DNA from: Epiperipatus broadwayi
Lineage: Eukaryota; Onychophora; Udeonychophora; Euonychophora; Peripatidae
Assembly: GCA_028023455.1 (NCBI GenBank)
Contig: JAQFVV010006337.1
Location: 1,603,001 to 1,667,000, forward strand
DNA length: 64,000 bases
Direction: 5' to 3'
Part shown: positions 46,191 to 57,856 of the stretch, piece after piece
Position numbering within the stretch: position 1 is the first letter of the stretch
How the letters are laid out: every line of letters starts with the position of its first letter
The notes under the pieces: generated by a model
Database searches by the model: none
What the model saw: only the letters and a program-made list of their open reading frames with translations
What the model was told of the DNA's origin: nothing
Made by a program: the position numbers and the translations under genes

Positions 46191-49100
46191 ATACTAAAAT
46201 TGTGCTCTGCTCAAAATATATATAGATGCCAAATATTACGAGCTAGATTAATTACTAATATTATTTTAGTTTTATTATACAATCCCATCATTGTAATTTG
46301 TTATTTATCTATTTAAAAGTATTTGCCTTGGGGAAAATAAAGCATTCTTCTTACCAGCGCTAATTAAAAGAAGTTTCATTAGGTATTTTGTCATATAATC
46401 AAATATGTTTTCAAATGTATTTTATTTATTTTCACAATGGTAGTGGCGTGAAAATAGTTTGTATTATATCTTTAATGAATCTCGAAATGCTCCCCAAAAT
46501 AATGTTAGTCACCATGTTTCAGAACCGTATATAAAAGCATTAATAGCAATTCTATGTATATTCTTTCTAATACTCGATTGGCATCTTAATATTGGACCCA
46601 CCATAGATGTGTGTTTATTTATAATATATTACTTAGCTAATAAAAAGCATATCAGAAATAATAGTGTGAATGACATTATGTAATTAGATACCATTTGGTA
46701 AACTGCTTGCATTCATGCACATACTAATGTGTGCAGTTAATTCATATATGTAAATTAATAATTTGTCATTATATTAAACTATATTTCTATTGTCTAATTT
46801 ATTTGAGTAGTTCGAATTCCTTTTTCTCCACTTCCACACATACAGCTATGCGTGTATATATTTTAGTTATGTCATAGTCAATAGATGTCTCATTGTCTTC
46901 TCCGCTTTGCTAGTGGGCCGGATTTAAAATTAATTCTCGTGTGCCATAATTGTTATGTTATCCATTAAGTGTTTGATCTGGGACTTAGAGAGTGGATTCA
47001 AACACAGGCTGGTTCCTGACCTAAATCTCAGGCTGGACTGAGTTCAAAGTACATTTTGTGAGTTCCAGCTCATGTTAGATGAATAAACATGTTTTGACTG
47101 GTACAATATGGAAAAGATGCGTGTGTACACACATATATAGTCAAATAAATTGATAGCTGGGTCTAAGAATGATTCTTATAAACTAGAGACCAGTTTAATT
47201 TTAAATCAAATTAACAACTTTTATTAATAACAAATAAAATTTAAAACACATTTAAAATAATAAAAAATGCACTTATAGGTGTCAAGTATGCATTTCTATC
47301 ATATCATCTACTAAAAGTATCCATTATTCCAACCCATATACATGGTAGAGATACATAACTCAGCACTCACTATTTACAAAGCAAATTGAATTAATAAAAA
47401 AAAAATCATGATTACATCGACTTCGAAGCTGACTAACTAATTTATGTTACATGAACATATATATAATAGCCTTGTCCTCAAATTCCAATGATTGATATTC
47501 CATATTCTTTGGGATCTCCTGCCTAAGTATGATTAACAGAAAAGAACATCCACACAGAATAAAATATAACAACTGTTAATTAAAATAAATAAACAAACAT
47601 GAACTCTGACCTGTAATAATGCATCTATTAAATATTGATTAGTAACAAAACTCTTACCTCATTCCATATTTTATGGTGGTGATCCAAATATCAAGACACT
47701 GCTGAGGGAATTGATCTAAACTTTATTTACATAAAAAATATTATCTAAGTTAATAATCCCCTCCCCCTGACTAAGTTGCTTTTAAACATATGGACTCTTC
47801 CAAGTGTAGGCACTTTGAATTTTTAAGTGCAGAAATGAAATGAGAATAGAATTCTACAAACATATAAAAATATAATACTTAATAAATCAAATTTTCTTCA
47901 ATCGTCCAGATTAAAGTCCATGAATCTAGCAATAATGTCTCTCATGGACATAGTCTATCACCCTTCTTTTCATTATACTCTAGGTAGTTTTTCTTTGATC
48001 ATTCAAATTCTTCAGAAACATGCTGGGAACGATGTTTGATGTTTCTTTAGGCATTTTATAGATGAGTGAATTAAATCATTATAGTTCTACAGTTGAGAGA
48101 ATAGCATTCAGATCCTAGGGTGATGTTATTTTGCCACAATACATTGCTTAGAACTTTATAATAGATTTAATTTTCTTCAATTCATTATTTGGCATTTAGA
48201 GAATTATATAAAAAAATTTTACTTTGTCATAAATCTATATAAACTAGTGATGTACTCTGTACTCTATCCTTTTCTCTTCATTTGAATAATAGGCATTTTA
48301 TTTTTAATTATTAACTCAAAATCAGTTCAATTCATTTGTTAAACAGCTAGAAATTATCAACTTCCCTTATTTCAGAAGTTGATTATGATTTTTTTCAACT
48401 TTTTGCAATGTGAAAATTATGCAGCTGATGTAAGATTTTTGAACAAATCATCCATCTTTCCTTGTATTCTAAGATTTGATCTTGAGATATTGGTTGTGTG
48501 GTTATCCTATCCTTTGATAAATAACAAATGAACCGGGTTCATTTTTATACCATGCCTAATTTCTGTTGATTAGTATATGAGCTTTTCTATTTCCTCTTTC
48601 AATGCTGCATTTGTCTATTGTGTTTACTAAATGATTGTAATTAAAATTACATAATAAAATTCTATTATCATTTTCTAGCACTTGATTAGCTAAGTATTGA
48701 CTTGACATTAGGTCATCACTATGCATACTAAGTTGAAGTCATAAATCATGATGTCTAATATATTGACAAATACCTTATTGTTAGTATATGTATGAAAGAA
48801 CTTATTACATGTTTTTTTTTTACTTTACTTTGAAAAATATAAATGAAATAGTCACAACGGAATAATTTAAGGTTTTTAATAAAACAAACTTTTCTCACTT
48901 GTGTGTGTATATATGTATGTTTGCATGATAAAACAATTGATAGTGTGCATCCAACTATTTATTATCTAGTTTATGTTTTAAATGGGTTTGATTTGCTGTT
49001 ATGGATAAATACAGGATTGTCTAGACAGGACTTAAAGTTAACCTTACAACTATCTATATCTTTACAGGGTTAAAAGTTTACGCTGTCATCAAAATTTTAA

Positions 49101-49785
49101 CACTTAAGTGATGTGTGCATTGCTTTCCAGTTGGATTGTTTTTTTTCTTTTTACAGAAGGGTTATAGTATCTATCTATTTTATCTCCTAATATTTTCTCA
49201 ATTAACTTCATGCTTCTTTACAACTTCTTATTTTACTACTTGCATTACAATAAAGTGAGATTTATATATGGGTCTTCTTTTGTTTTGTTATTATGATGGT
49301 TGTATAGTTCAAACTCAACCAGTAATGTGTCTATTGCAGATGGCACATAGTTAAACTCATTAGCTTTCATCCTGTCACTTTTTGAGAACTTACTAGATTT
49401 CTCTAAGGATTAAATAAAATATTGGAGTGTCCATCTTTCTATATGGATCAACTTCTAAGTCTTGGTTGGCTCTAAAATATCCCAGTAATTGCTTAGGCAC
49501 TTACCTGGCCATACTCTCATCATATATCACTGACCCTACCTATACATATTTTTTGATATCATCTCCCTTTCTCTTTTCTTTTCAACTAGCACTCATGCCT
49601 ATCCATAAAGTTATGTGTAAATAAAGCATGTTAGTTATTTGGTTCCTCTGTTTGATCAAAATATGGCTTTAAAATGCAGGCATTGTAAGTTCTTTAACTT
49701 CCCCTTTTACTCTATCCAAAATGCATTTGGACCTGACTGCTTCATGATAGTGAATGACCCTTCATATTGGTGATAAAAATTTTTG
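46191..49785. other. 3.6-kb mixed AT-rich stretch
   Basis: No convincing gene. About 46970-47090 is GC-richer and contains internally similar phrases (CAGGCTGGTTCCTGA and CAGGCTGGACTGAG). Minus-strand frames from about 48900 onward may continue the LTR-retrotransposon relic called at 49790-50215, but I could not match motifs there. Confidence 0.35.
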
Positions 49786-49789
49786 GTAT

Positions 49790-50215
49790 CAACCGTCCAT
49801 TGGTTTATTCAGATGGGGCATTTTGATAAATACTTTTGTTTACTCAGATGGGGCATCTTGATAAATACTTTACCATCAATCTTGAAGTTGTATGTACTCT
49901 TTCTCTTGTTTTTGTTCCTTTACTGAGCCTTATCCAATAATTGCTGATACCCTGTATATTTCTTTCTATATCATTTTGTGGGTATTTAATTGAGGGTTGG
50001 TACTTGATTATTTTCATTGTACCTTTGAGTTGCTTGGCTGGCCTAATTTCAACATATGGTTGGAAGGCCATATGTGGTGATTTAAGAAAACATGTATGTG
50101 CATCTATCTATGCCCTACTCATTTTTGAACATATCTTCCATGTGATCATGATGTTATTAATTATATACTTATATATATATATATTGTACCCTTTTGAATA
50201 GGTCCAAATAGATTT
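49790..50215 (-). pseudogene. Possible LTR-retrotransposon (Ty3/Gypsy-like) integrase relic
   Basis: Minus-strand reading begins with VNLFGPIQKG (about 50184-50213), like the start of the integrase core in Gypsy-type elements. It ends with KIDGKVFIKMPHL (about 49848-49890), like the VGDxVxLxxP block of the integrase C-terminal domain, followed by a charged stretch. The catalytic DDE region between them is absent or unreadable, and frames shift. A 32-bp segment coding for FIKMPHLSK is tandemly duplicated (about 49806-49836 and 49840-49870). The order is right for one decayed element, but the match rests on two short motifs. Confidence 0.4.
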
Positions 50216-51100
50216 ACTAAATCAATTTTTGAAAAAATTTAAATTAAAACTTAAATAGTATAACTGCTATATAATATTGATACAATTTTTAAAACTTTGC
50301 TAAAGTTGAGAGTTGTAATTATGTAAAAGACTGTTAATATGCTAAAATTATAAGGTAACTCTAAATATTATCATTTTTGTATGGTTGGGAAAACTGGCCA
50401 TAGTGAAATAATATAGTCTATTAAACAAAGTGCTAAAAGCTAATTTTAAAATAATGGTTTAAAATGAAACAAGCTAATGTATTTTAAATAAAAATTAGAT
50501 TTAATATTTATATTATAAATTATTTATAAAAGTATAATATTTTATGGTAGACAAATGTATTTAATTTATTATAGTTTAAATAATTTCAAAATTTATCTAT
50601 TCCAAATTGTATCATTATATATATATTTAATGTAATATTTTGTAATAAAATGTTTAAGAGATTTGCTTTCAAACTGTAATTATAAAAATTGATACATATT
50701 GTGTTTTTTAAAAGTCATGTGATCAGCAAATACACATACTTTTGTGCTTACAAGGTTTTTAAAGAAAGTTTCAAAATAATGCTTTAGAATTGTTTTTAAA
50801 AATTGAAATTTTTAAAAAAAAAAAAAAAGTAAAAAATATTTAATTGAATAGCTTTAAAATAAGTGTAGTTAGTAAAGTTAAATTTTAAAAATAGATATAT
50901 TAAAATTAAAATATTGGATAAATTAATAAAGTATTATTTTAAAATAAAGTGTTTAATTTGTTTAAATAAAATTGTAAAATTATTTAGAATTAAATTTTGT
51001 AATAGTATTTAATTTTTTAATATAAGTCATGAATTTTATTTTTAAATTTTAATTACATAAAATTGGCAAATATGTAAATTAGATCATAAGTTGAAGATTA
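50216..51100. other. Extremely AT-rich spacer
   Basis: Almost entirely A and T with homopolymer runs. No feature. Confidence 0.5.
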
Positions 51101-51104
51101 AATA

Positions 51105-51160
51105 ACCAATCAAATTGTCAGTTCGATTTGGTATAAAAGTAGATGCTCTCATTTTTTTGA
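51105..51160 (+). promoter_or_regulatory. Promoter-like CCAAT and TATA pair
   Basis: AACCAATCAAATTGTCAG lies at about 51101-51118 and GGTATAAAAGTAGATGCTC at about 51130-51148, followed 170 bp later by an ATG opening a decayed frame. TATAAAAG is a consensus-quality TATA box, unlike the many TA microsatellites nearby. Function is inferred only. Confidence 0.35.
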
Positions 51161-51317
51161 TTGCTTAATAACTTAATAACTCTCTTAATAACTTAAAAAA
51201 TTGTTAACTTATCAATATTATTATCATATATCAACATCGAACTATTACTTACTTTACTTCTTAATATTATTTTTAAAGAAAAGTTTTTGAAGGATTAATA
51301 ATTTACTAACTTAAAGT

Positions 51318-52490
51318 AATGAAGCCCTACATTCTAAAAAAATTCTCCACTGGTTATTTTATTGAAGCTTAAGCCAACTTCATGGTAAAATATGGATTTA
51401 ATACCAACAATAATGTATTCAAAAAAATTAATGATAAGAGTACAGCTGATAAAGGAAAGTATAATTTTAAATATATTATGGAAAAATTTATATCATTATT
51501 TATTTTTAATACTCTGGACATTGGCAAGAATGTTGAGTAGAAATATTATTTTTTGAAGGATTAACATTTTTATGCATTAAATTTTAAAGATAAATAACTT
51601 TATTTGGAGAACAAAAAGTTATATGGAAAAAATCTTAAATTTTAATATTTTTAAAAAAGTTGAAAATGAATTTAATATTGAACCTAGAATAAAAAGATAT
51701 CATTTATGCTTACATTAGTAACTACATATATATTTTCTTAAAAAAAAGTTGCAGTGAATATTTTTAAGAAATAGTGACATAAAAAAAAAGTTTATTATAA
51801 ATCTCTCTTGAAAATTGATTAAAAAGAAAAACCGATATTATTACGGATATAATTAATATGATAGGTCATTATTAAAAAATACCATAAATGATCTAATATT
51901 ATAAAAACTGTTTTTTTTAATTATTTGTCCACAAAAGAAATAAATAGATAATTAAAAAATATTATCCTGACTAAAAAATATAACATTATAAATGACTTTA
52001 TTTGAATTACTATAAAATATTTTTGAATGGAATATAAAATATGTATTTTCCATAAATATACATGTTAAGTTTATATCACTGACAATTGATGCAGCTAAAG
52101 CCCATAGGATCCAAGTGAACAGGAAAAACTCTGGAGATTATTATTTAAAAAACTTTCCAAGTGATATTACATTAAATATCTGTCATCCTGAGGAAAATAC
52201 AGATAGGACTGTATTTTTAAAATACTTTCAGAACAGGATGAATAGCTAATTTTCCAAATATTTTTGGATTTAAAAGTTGACTTCATTTATTTTTTATTCG
52301 TGAGCAACCATGCGGGGAAAAAAGTTTTTGTTCTAAAGCTTTTGGACAGTAGCATCACTAAGCAACAAATACTGAGGAAAAACATCTATGAAAATATTAG
52401 AAGGAAGAAAGAAACTTTTTTAAAATTGAACTTTATGAAGAGTTGGAGTTTTAGTAACTATAGTTTTTATTATCATATTACATACTAATT
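51318..52490 (+). pseudogene. Unidentified decayed coding relic downstream of the promoter-like pair
   Basis: Starting at ATG 51318, frames read MKPYILKKF and then, through stops and shifts, several stretches with normal protein-like composition. Examples are NKSYMEKILNF-like text near 51600, AHRIQVNRKNSGDYYLKNF (about 52097-52150) and GKKVFVLKLLDSS (about 52315-52353). The last open piece is 52264-52488. I do not recognise the family. The surrounding 2 kb gives only low-complexity text, so this contrast is the main evidence for a former gene. It could be a transposon protein or an old integrated foreign gene. Confidence 0.35.
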
Positions 52491-55380
52491 GTAGTATAAG
52501 TTTTATTAGTGTTAGAATAGGAAAGATTACACTTTAGATATTTTTGTTTGATCTAACATAATTAATATTTTAAAGAATAATTAATATTTTTTAAAGTTTT
52601 CATAAACATTTTAAGGTGTGATAGTGTTAAGTTGGACGATTGTCGTTATTAATTAATGTCATCTTATATTAAATATTAGACCAGAAAACATCTAAGAGTG
52701 ACTGACAAGAGTAGTGTCACTAGATAAATCTTATAAAATATATTAATTTTATATGATGTATATTTTATTTTCTAGAATTGCTTGGAATATTTTTTGATAT
52801 TGCTTTGTCATATGAATATGTGTGCGTGCGTTAATTACACATAAAACTTTGTTATTATTCGAAAGATATAAGCCATGGTTTTTAGAAAGATATGCATGCT
52901 ATTTTCTTTTATATTACCAATGTAATATAAGTTATTGATACTCATAATTTTTATATGATTCTTTAATGGGTGAACCCTACTTTTAGAAATATTTTGAATA
53001 TTGATTTTAATATCTTAAACAAAATCATTTGTATTTTATTGCTGAGTTTTAAAAGTGAATAAACCTTTTCTTGTAGTAGTTTTAGATTGTTAAAGTCATA
53101 CGTGAATTTTGTTTGTTATTTAGAGTAATGCTAGTAATTTTGCAATGTAGATTGTTAAATTTATTGTGAAGTTTTAATCGATAGTGACATTGGGTGTATT
53201 GTAAAGAAATCTTTGGATGATTATATGTAGGATCTATGGAGAGAATAGGAAAGTAATCTATATTATTATCTTAGTAGTTTATGCAAGTACAGATAACGTA
53301 GCCCTGTATCTTGTATATATTTTCCTTGGATAGTGTCTTTCTTGATATTTTGTATTTTAAAATGTTTGAATGAGCCTGGACATTATTATTATATTTGAGA
53401 TTATTAGACAGAGAAGTCATACCTCTTCGTTCACACTGTATCCATGTAGATTATCCCATATATTTTATACTACTGAGTGTTTACTCTAGTTAGTTCTTCA
53501 TGCCTACATATCGTATCGCTATCTTAATTTCAGCAGTTATTGCATCATATAGCATTATATTTTATAAAAGAAAATAATGAATAATTCTGAATTGTAGTAT
53601 CATTATTTTGGAAAAAGATGAGATAGGTTTTTCTTGTTTTGGTTTAGGCTAAAGTCAAATACAAATGAGGTTGAATGTAAATGCTAACAGTGAATAATAA
53701 AGAATTATAGATATTTTTCATGTTTTATTAAACTACTTTTAAAACATAAAAAAGATGATAATTATTCATGAGATTTTTGAATAATTTTGATATTTTCATT
53801 TTATGTGTTAATGCATATTTTTCAAAAATAAAACATCCAAAATGAACAACATAAAATAAAATGAGTGCTTGTATTTTATGAATATTATTTTATATTTTAA
53901 ACATACATGAGACACATATAAGGATTTTTGTTTTAGAGAGTAATACTAAGCAAAAATATGTAAAAGAACATCAATCATATTATTTTATTAAAGTCAATTT
54001 ATTTATCGAATGAACCAAGATAAATATTTAAAAGAACACTAGCACTATTATATTAGATAAGTTTGATTGATTTATTGTAAAAATATTTGAACACATTTTA
54101 AAAATGAATATTATTTAAGTATTTCATATTTTATATTTTTCGTGTACACTTATGAAAACCATATGTTATAGATATAATTAATTAATGGATATTTTATTAA
54201 ACTATAAGAGTAATTTTAAATTTGTATTATATTTTAAATCAATGTGCCATAGATAGTACATAAGTCAGAGTAAAGGTTTATTAACTTGTTGATTTATTTT
54301 TTTAATGTGAAAATATGTAACTTAATATTATTTTCATTAGTTTGATATTTGTTAGGTTTTATTAAACACAATTGTAAATAGTGTATATAGTTTGTTAAAT
54401 GTATAGGATAATAAAACTTGTTAAATTTATTTTTATAAAACTTTGTGTTATGTTGATTTATTCACCATCATGAATACATGATTGACAGATACCAAAATAA
54501 ACATAATATTTGCACAGTATAGATATAATTATTTACTTAAAAAAATTACAATGATTTAGAATATAATATACTTGAGAAATTTTTTTTTTGCATTAATATT
54601 ATTATTATGATCATGATTAATTGCACAACTTGTTGCATATAATTTTAACATTATTTGTTGCCACACATTTTCAGTTTGTACTAGATTATACCACATATTC
54701 TATTTAAGATGCCACATGAGAAATAAAAGAATTATATTACTTATTATTATCATTATTTTTAGTTATCATATTAAACAGTGGATAAGATTAATAATTATTT
54801 AATGAAGAATAAGATTATTATTTATTTATTGTTATTATTATTAGTTAGAGATAGTTGAGAATGATACAAAATCCCTTATCATACTTGACTACAGGAGATT
54901 ATAAATTGATTCAACTTATTTTAAAGAACCTGAGATTATTATAATTATATTGTTTTAATAAAAGATTAAATTTATTTAGTAGCATTATATTAAATCTATT
55001 GTTATTATGTTACAGTCGTAAGAATGTTATGAATTTATTAGTATTCGAAATAATAGGCAGGATAGTGTTCTTATGCCACTGAAATTGTATCCTATAGGAT
55101 ATTGGTTCAATATAATTCATTACTGCTTGTACTTCACTTCTTGTCTCATGATTTATTAATATTTTATTTATTTAACTTTTCAAAAACTAAACCATTTATT
55201 ATTTATTAATCAGTTAGAGCTAGTTAAATAGTAGATATTATCATAGCATATCTTTATTGTTGATTATATTAAAATTATATGTATTTTAGCTGAGCGTAAT
55301 TATTTTTTCTGAGCTAGTCGTATTTTCTTATTATTATATTTCTAGTTAGTAAAAGTACAACGGATATATATTTTAAACAC
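52491..55380. other. 2.9-kb AT-rich stretch, nothing recognised
   Basis: Stop-dense on both strands. ATTATTATT-type runs occur near 54595 and 54830. No gene or repeat family identified. Confidence 0.5.
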
Positions 55381-55800
55381 TATATCTATGTATCTTCCTG
55401 AAGGGTTGTTTGATTTATGTGTTCCAAATCCCAAATCCTTGAGCTTCCTCCTTTATATTTGCTTTTTAAGCACTAGCATTTAGGTGCCTAATGAATGTGA
55501 AGGGACCTTCAGAGGTTTTGCATAATTTATGGAAGTGTTGACCTTCCTGTTTCATGGTTTCTGATGTGTTGTTCAGTATAAATGATCCAATAGGTTCCCT
55601 TATTTGCATCGTCTTCTCTATGGTGGAGGTAATTTAAATGTCATATCAGACATGCAAGATGGTCAGACATATGGTCTTCATCTGACCTTCCCAAACTAAT
55701 GTGGTGGTTGTGACAGCTTTTCGTGGCAGCCTTCTCAGCTGGCATCAATCTGCTATGAAGGCTGCCACTAAATTTGTGAGCTATGGGCTCAGTAAGTTTT
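55381..55800. other. GC-richer interval, unidentified
   Basis: Clearly less AT-rich than both sides. It contains an inverted pair, GTGGCAGCCTTC at about 55723 and GAAGGCTGCCAC at about 55757, enclosing a 22-bp loop. Frames on both strands carry several stops and I recognise no protein. It may be part of an old element. Confidence 0.35.
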
Positions 55801-55949
55801 GCCTCTTTAATCTATACTTGCTAAGTTATGCTACTTTTATTCTTCCTATAACAATAATTTAAGTCTAATAGTTTTAATAATTTAATTTGGAATATTATGT
55901 TATAGTTTGTAAAAAAAATATGGAGATTATTTTTAATAGGCAGATTTTT

Positions 55950-56215
55950 CTGAATGTCTGTGTGTGCTTGTATTTTACATAAATGGATTTACAGTTACAC
56001 ATATAATAGCTGAAATACATAGGCTTATATATACCTGCATCTATATATGCAATAGACAGGGTATGAGCACAGACCTTCACATGACCCACCACTCTCCACA
56101 CTATCTCATAACACTGATACACTTGAACACACATATGTTGAAAAGATAACTAATCACCAATATACATATTTCATGCTAAACCAGCAATCATCAGTTGGTC
56201 CAGATTACCAGTAAA
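55950..56215 (-). mobile_element. Hammerhead-bearing short retroelement, copy 4
   Basis: Minus-strand relative of 25284-25500 with the same order: GTAATCTGGACC start, ribozyme (56156-56199), then the TATGAGATAGTGTGGAG stretch, ending in less similar sequence. The B-box position seen at 25.46 kb reads GCTCATACCC here and is degraded. The open frames at 55895-56134 and 55964-56149 are overlaps on opposite strands without a domain. Confidence 0.65.
56156..56199 (-). ncRNA. Hammerhead ribozyme, core intact, stem II weakened
   Basis: On the minus strand, stem I pairs ACCAA with TTGGT (56195-56199 and 56156-56160). CTGATGA is at 56188-56194 and GAAA at 56169-56172. Stem III is TATGTA, followed by the U-A cleavage dinucleotide. 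Stem II pairs TTGCT with AGCAT around GGTTT. Its pair next to the core is U-U instead of the G-U at 25.3 kb, so cleavage may be slower. Confidence 0.7.
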
Positions 56216-57017
56216 AGAAAAGTTCTGTTAAAAATATTTTTTTAAAAAAAAAAGGAAATGTGTAAAGAATTAGATTGTGTTAATTAAACTCACAGGTTGG
56301 AGTTTCATTTAGCAAGACAGCTAAAAGTCTTTAAAATCAAAGATAATTGGAGAAAAAAGTGATTACATTTATGAGGCTAGTTAATTATCAACAAAATTAT
56401 TACTCTGGATTATTTTTTTTACCAACAGGAAATTTGAAACAAATGATCAGTTTTAAATAAGACAGGTTAATTAATAAATATCAGATGTTTCTATCTATTG
56501 GTTGGATTTCTTATCAACAGTAAATTTGAAGCAGATGATCAGTTTTAATCAGATGGTTTAACTAATAAAAATCATGTTTTCTATCTGGGGGAGTCTGTAA
56601 AAAGAGTCAGTAATATAAAAAGGCTGGAAATCACTTAAAAAAAGATATTAAATATTAAAACTCTGACAGGAACAAGTTAAAGTGTGGAAACAGATCAGTT
56701 TGAATTACTGTCATTTTTATATATAATTTTGTTTGAAAATATTCATATAGCAATGGCAGGCTAAGTACACATATATGTTTCATCTGTGCTGATCCAGCCA
56801 TCAGACAATGCATCTGAAGAATCTGAGCCAACAGCATTGCACATATTGTGACTGATTGTGAAAAATAAGATAGAAAACTGATAACTCACCTATATTTTAA
56901 AGCTAAAATGAAAATAAGTAAACTACTGAAAAGTGTTAAACCATGCTAGTTCAGTTATGCCAGTGACTGAGTTTAAACCCCAAAAAATTATAAAAATATG
57001 AAAAACAACAGATATCC
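56216..57017. other. Spacer with a degenerate direct repeat
   Basis: Two phrases near 56423-56490 and 56510-56580 are related (ACAG-AATTTGAA-CA-ATGATCAGTTTTAA), a local duplication. No gene recognised. Confidence 0.4.
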
Positions 57018-57021
57018 TTAA

Positions 57022-57852
57022 CCCTTTAACTGTCTAATTGTTCATTCGCAGCAGGTGGTATCACTCAAAGCTTTTAATTGGCCGATGCACAAAATAATGT
57101 ATCAATTTTTCAAAAGTTATTGACCGTTTTTTTAAATATATTCACTTTAGTTTCGTTTTTAAAAAGTATATTAGTAATTTCTCACATTATAAAAATAAAC
57201 GAAAGTTTGTTCAAAAATAAATTTTGATTTTTAATTTTAAAAATATTTGTTACGGTTGACATGAAAAGAAACGTCAATCATAATTTCACGTTATGATTTT
57301 TTTTTCCCGACTTTGCAATAAATAAATAATTCTTGCTAAAATCGTAACTATTTTTGTAAAATAATATTTATTTTTGACATATTATATGAAAATAATTTGT
57401 ATTTTATTTGTATTTCATCAAAAAATATTTTTAAAATGCTCTAAAACATTCGTTTATCATTTTCAAAATAAAACAAAAGGTTTTTTAATTTTTGGCAGCC
57501 ATATAAAAATTTTAACAGCCAATAAGATTCAAGAAAAGATGATGAGAAGGCGGAGCTTTTCCATTTTCTTTTGTTTACAAAATTTCAACAGCCAATAAGA
57601 TTCAAGAAAAGATGTGAAAAGGCAGTGCTTAGTTTTTGTTTGACATAAATCATCAATTAATTGATTTTTTACTTGTAAAATAATTCAATAGATGGCAGTA
57701 TATTATAAAACTTTTTGCGTTCTAAAAAATGACGTCAAAACCGTAAACGTAGTACAAAAACTAAGCAATTTACAGTGATGTCAAATTTACTCGATTAAAA
57801 ACGAATATGTATCAAATTGCCTCGATTAAGAACGAGTCAAACAGTTAAAAGG
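57022..57852. mobile_element. piggyBac-like non-autonomous element with TTAA target duplication
   Basis: Bounded by TTAA at 57018-57021 and TTAA at 57853-57856. The ends are CCCTTTAACTGT and ACAGTTAAAAGG, an inverted pair with one mismatch in 12. CCC/CCY termini and TTAA duplication are the piggyBac pattern. Inside, AACAGCCAATAAGATTCAAG occurs twice (about 57516 and 57588), and near the 3' end the phrase TCGATTAA-AACGA is repeated. The open frame at 57374-57598 shows no transposase features, so mobilisation would need an enzyme from elsewhere. A relative is nested at 39374-39996. Confidence 0.8.
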
Positions 57853-57856
57853 TTAA

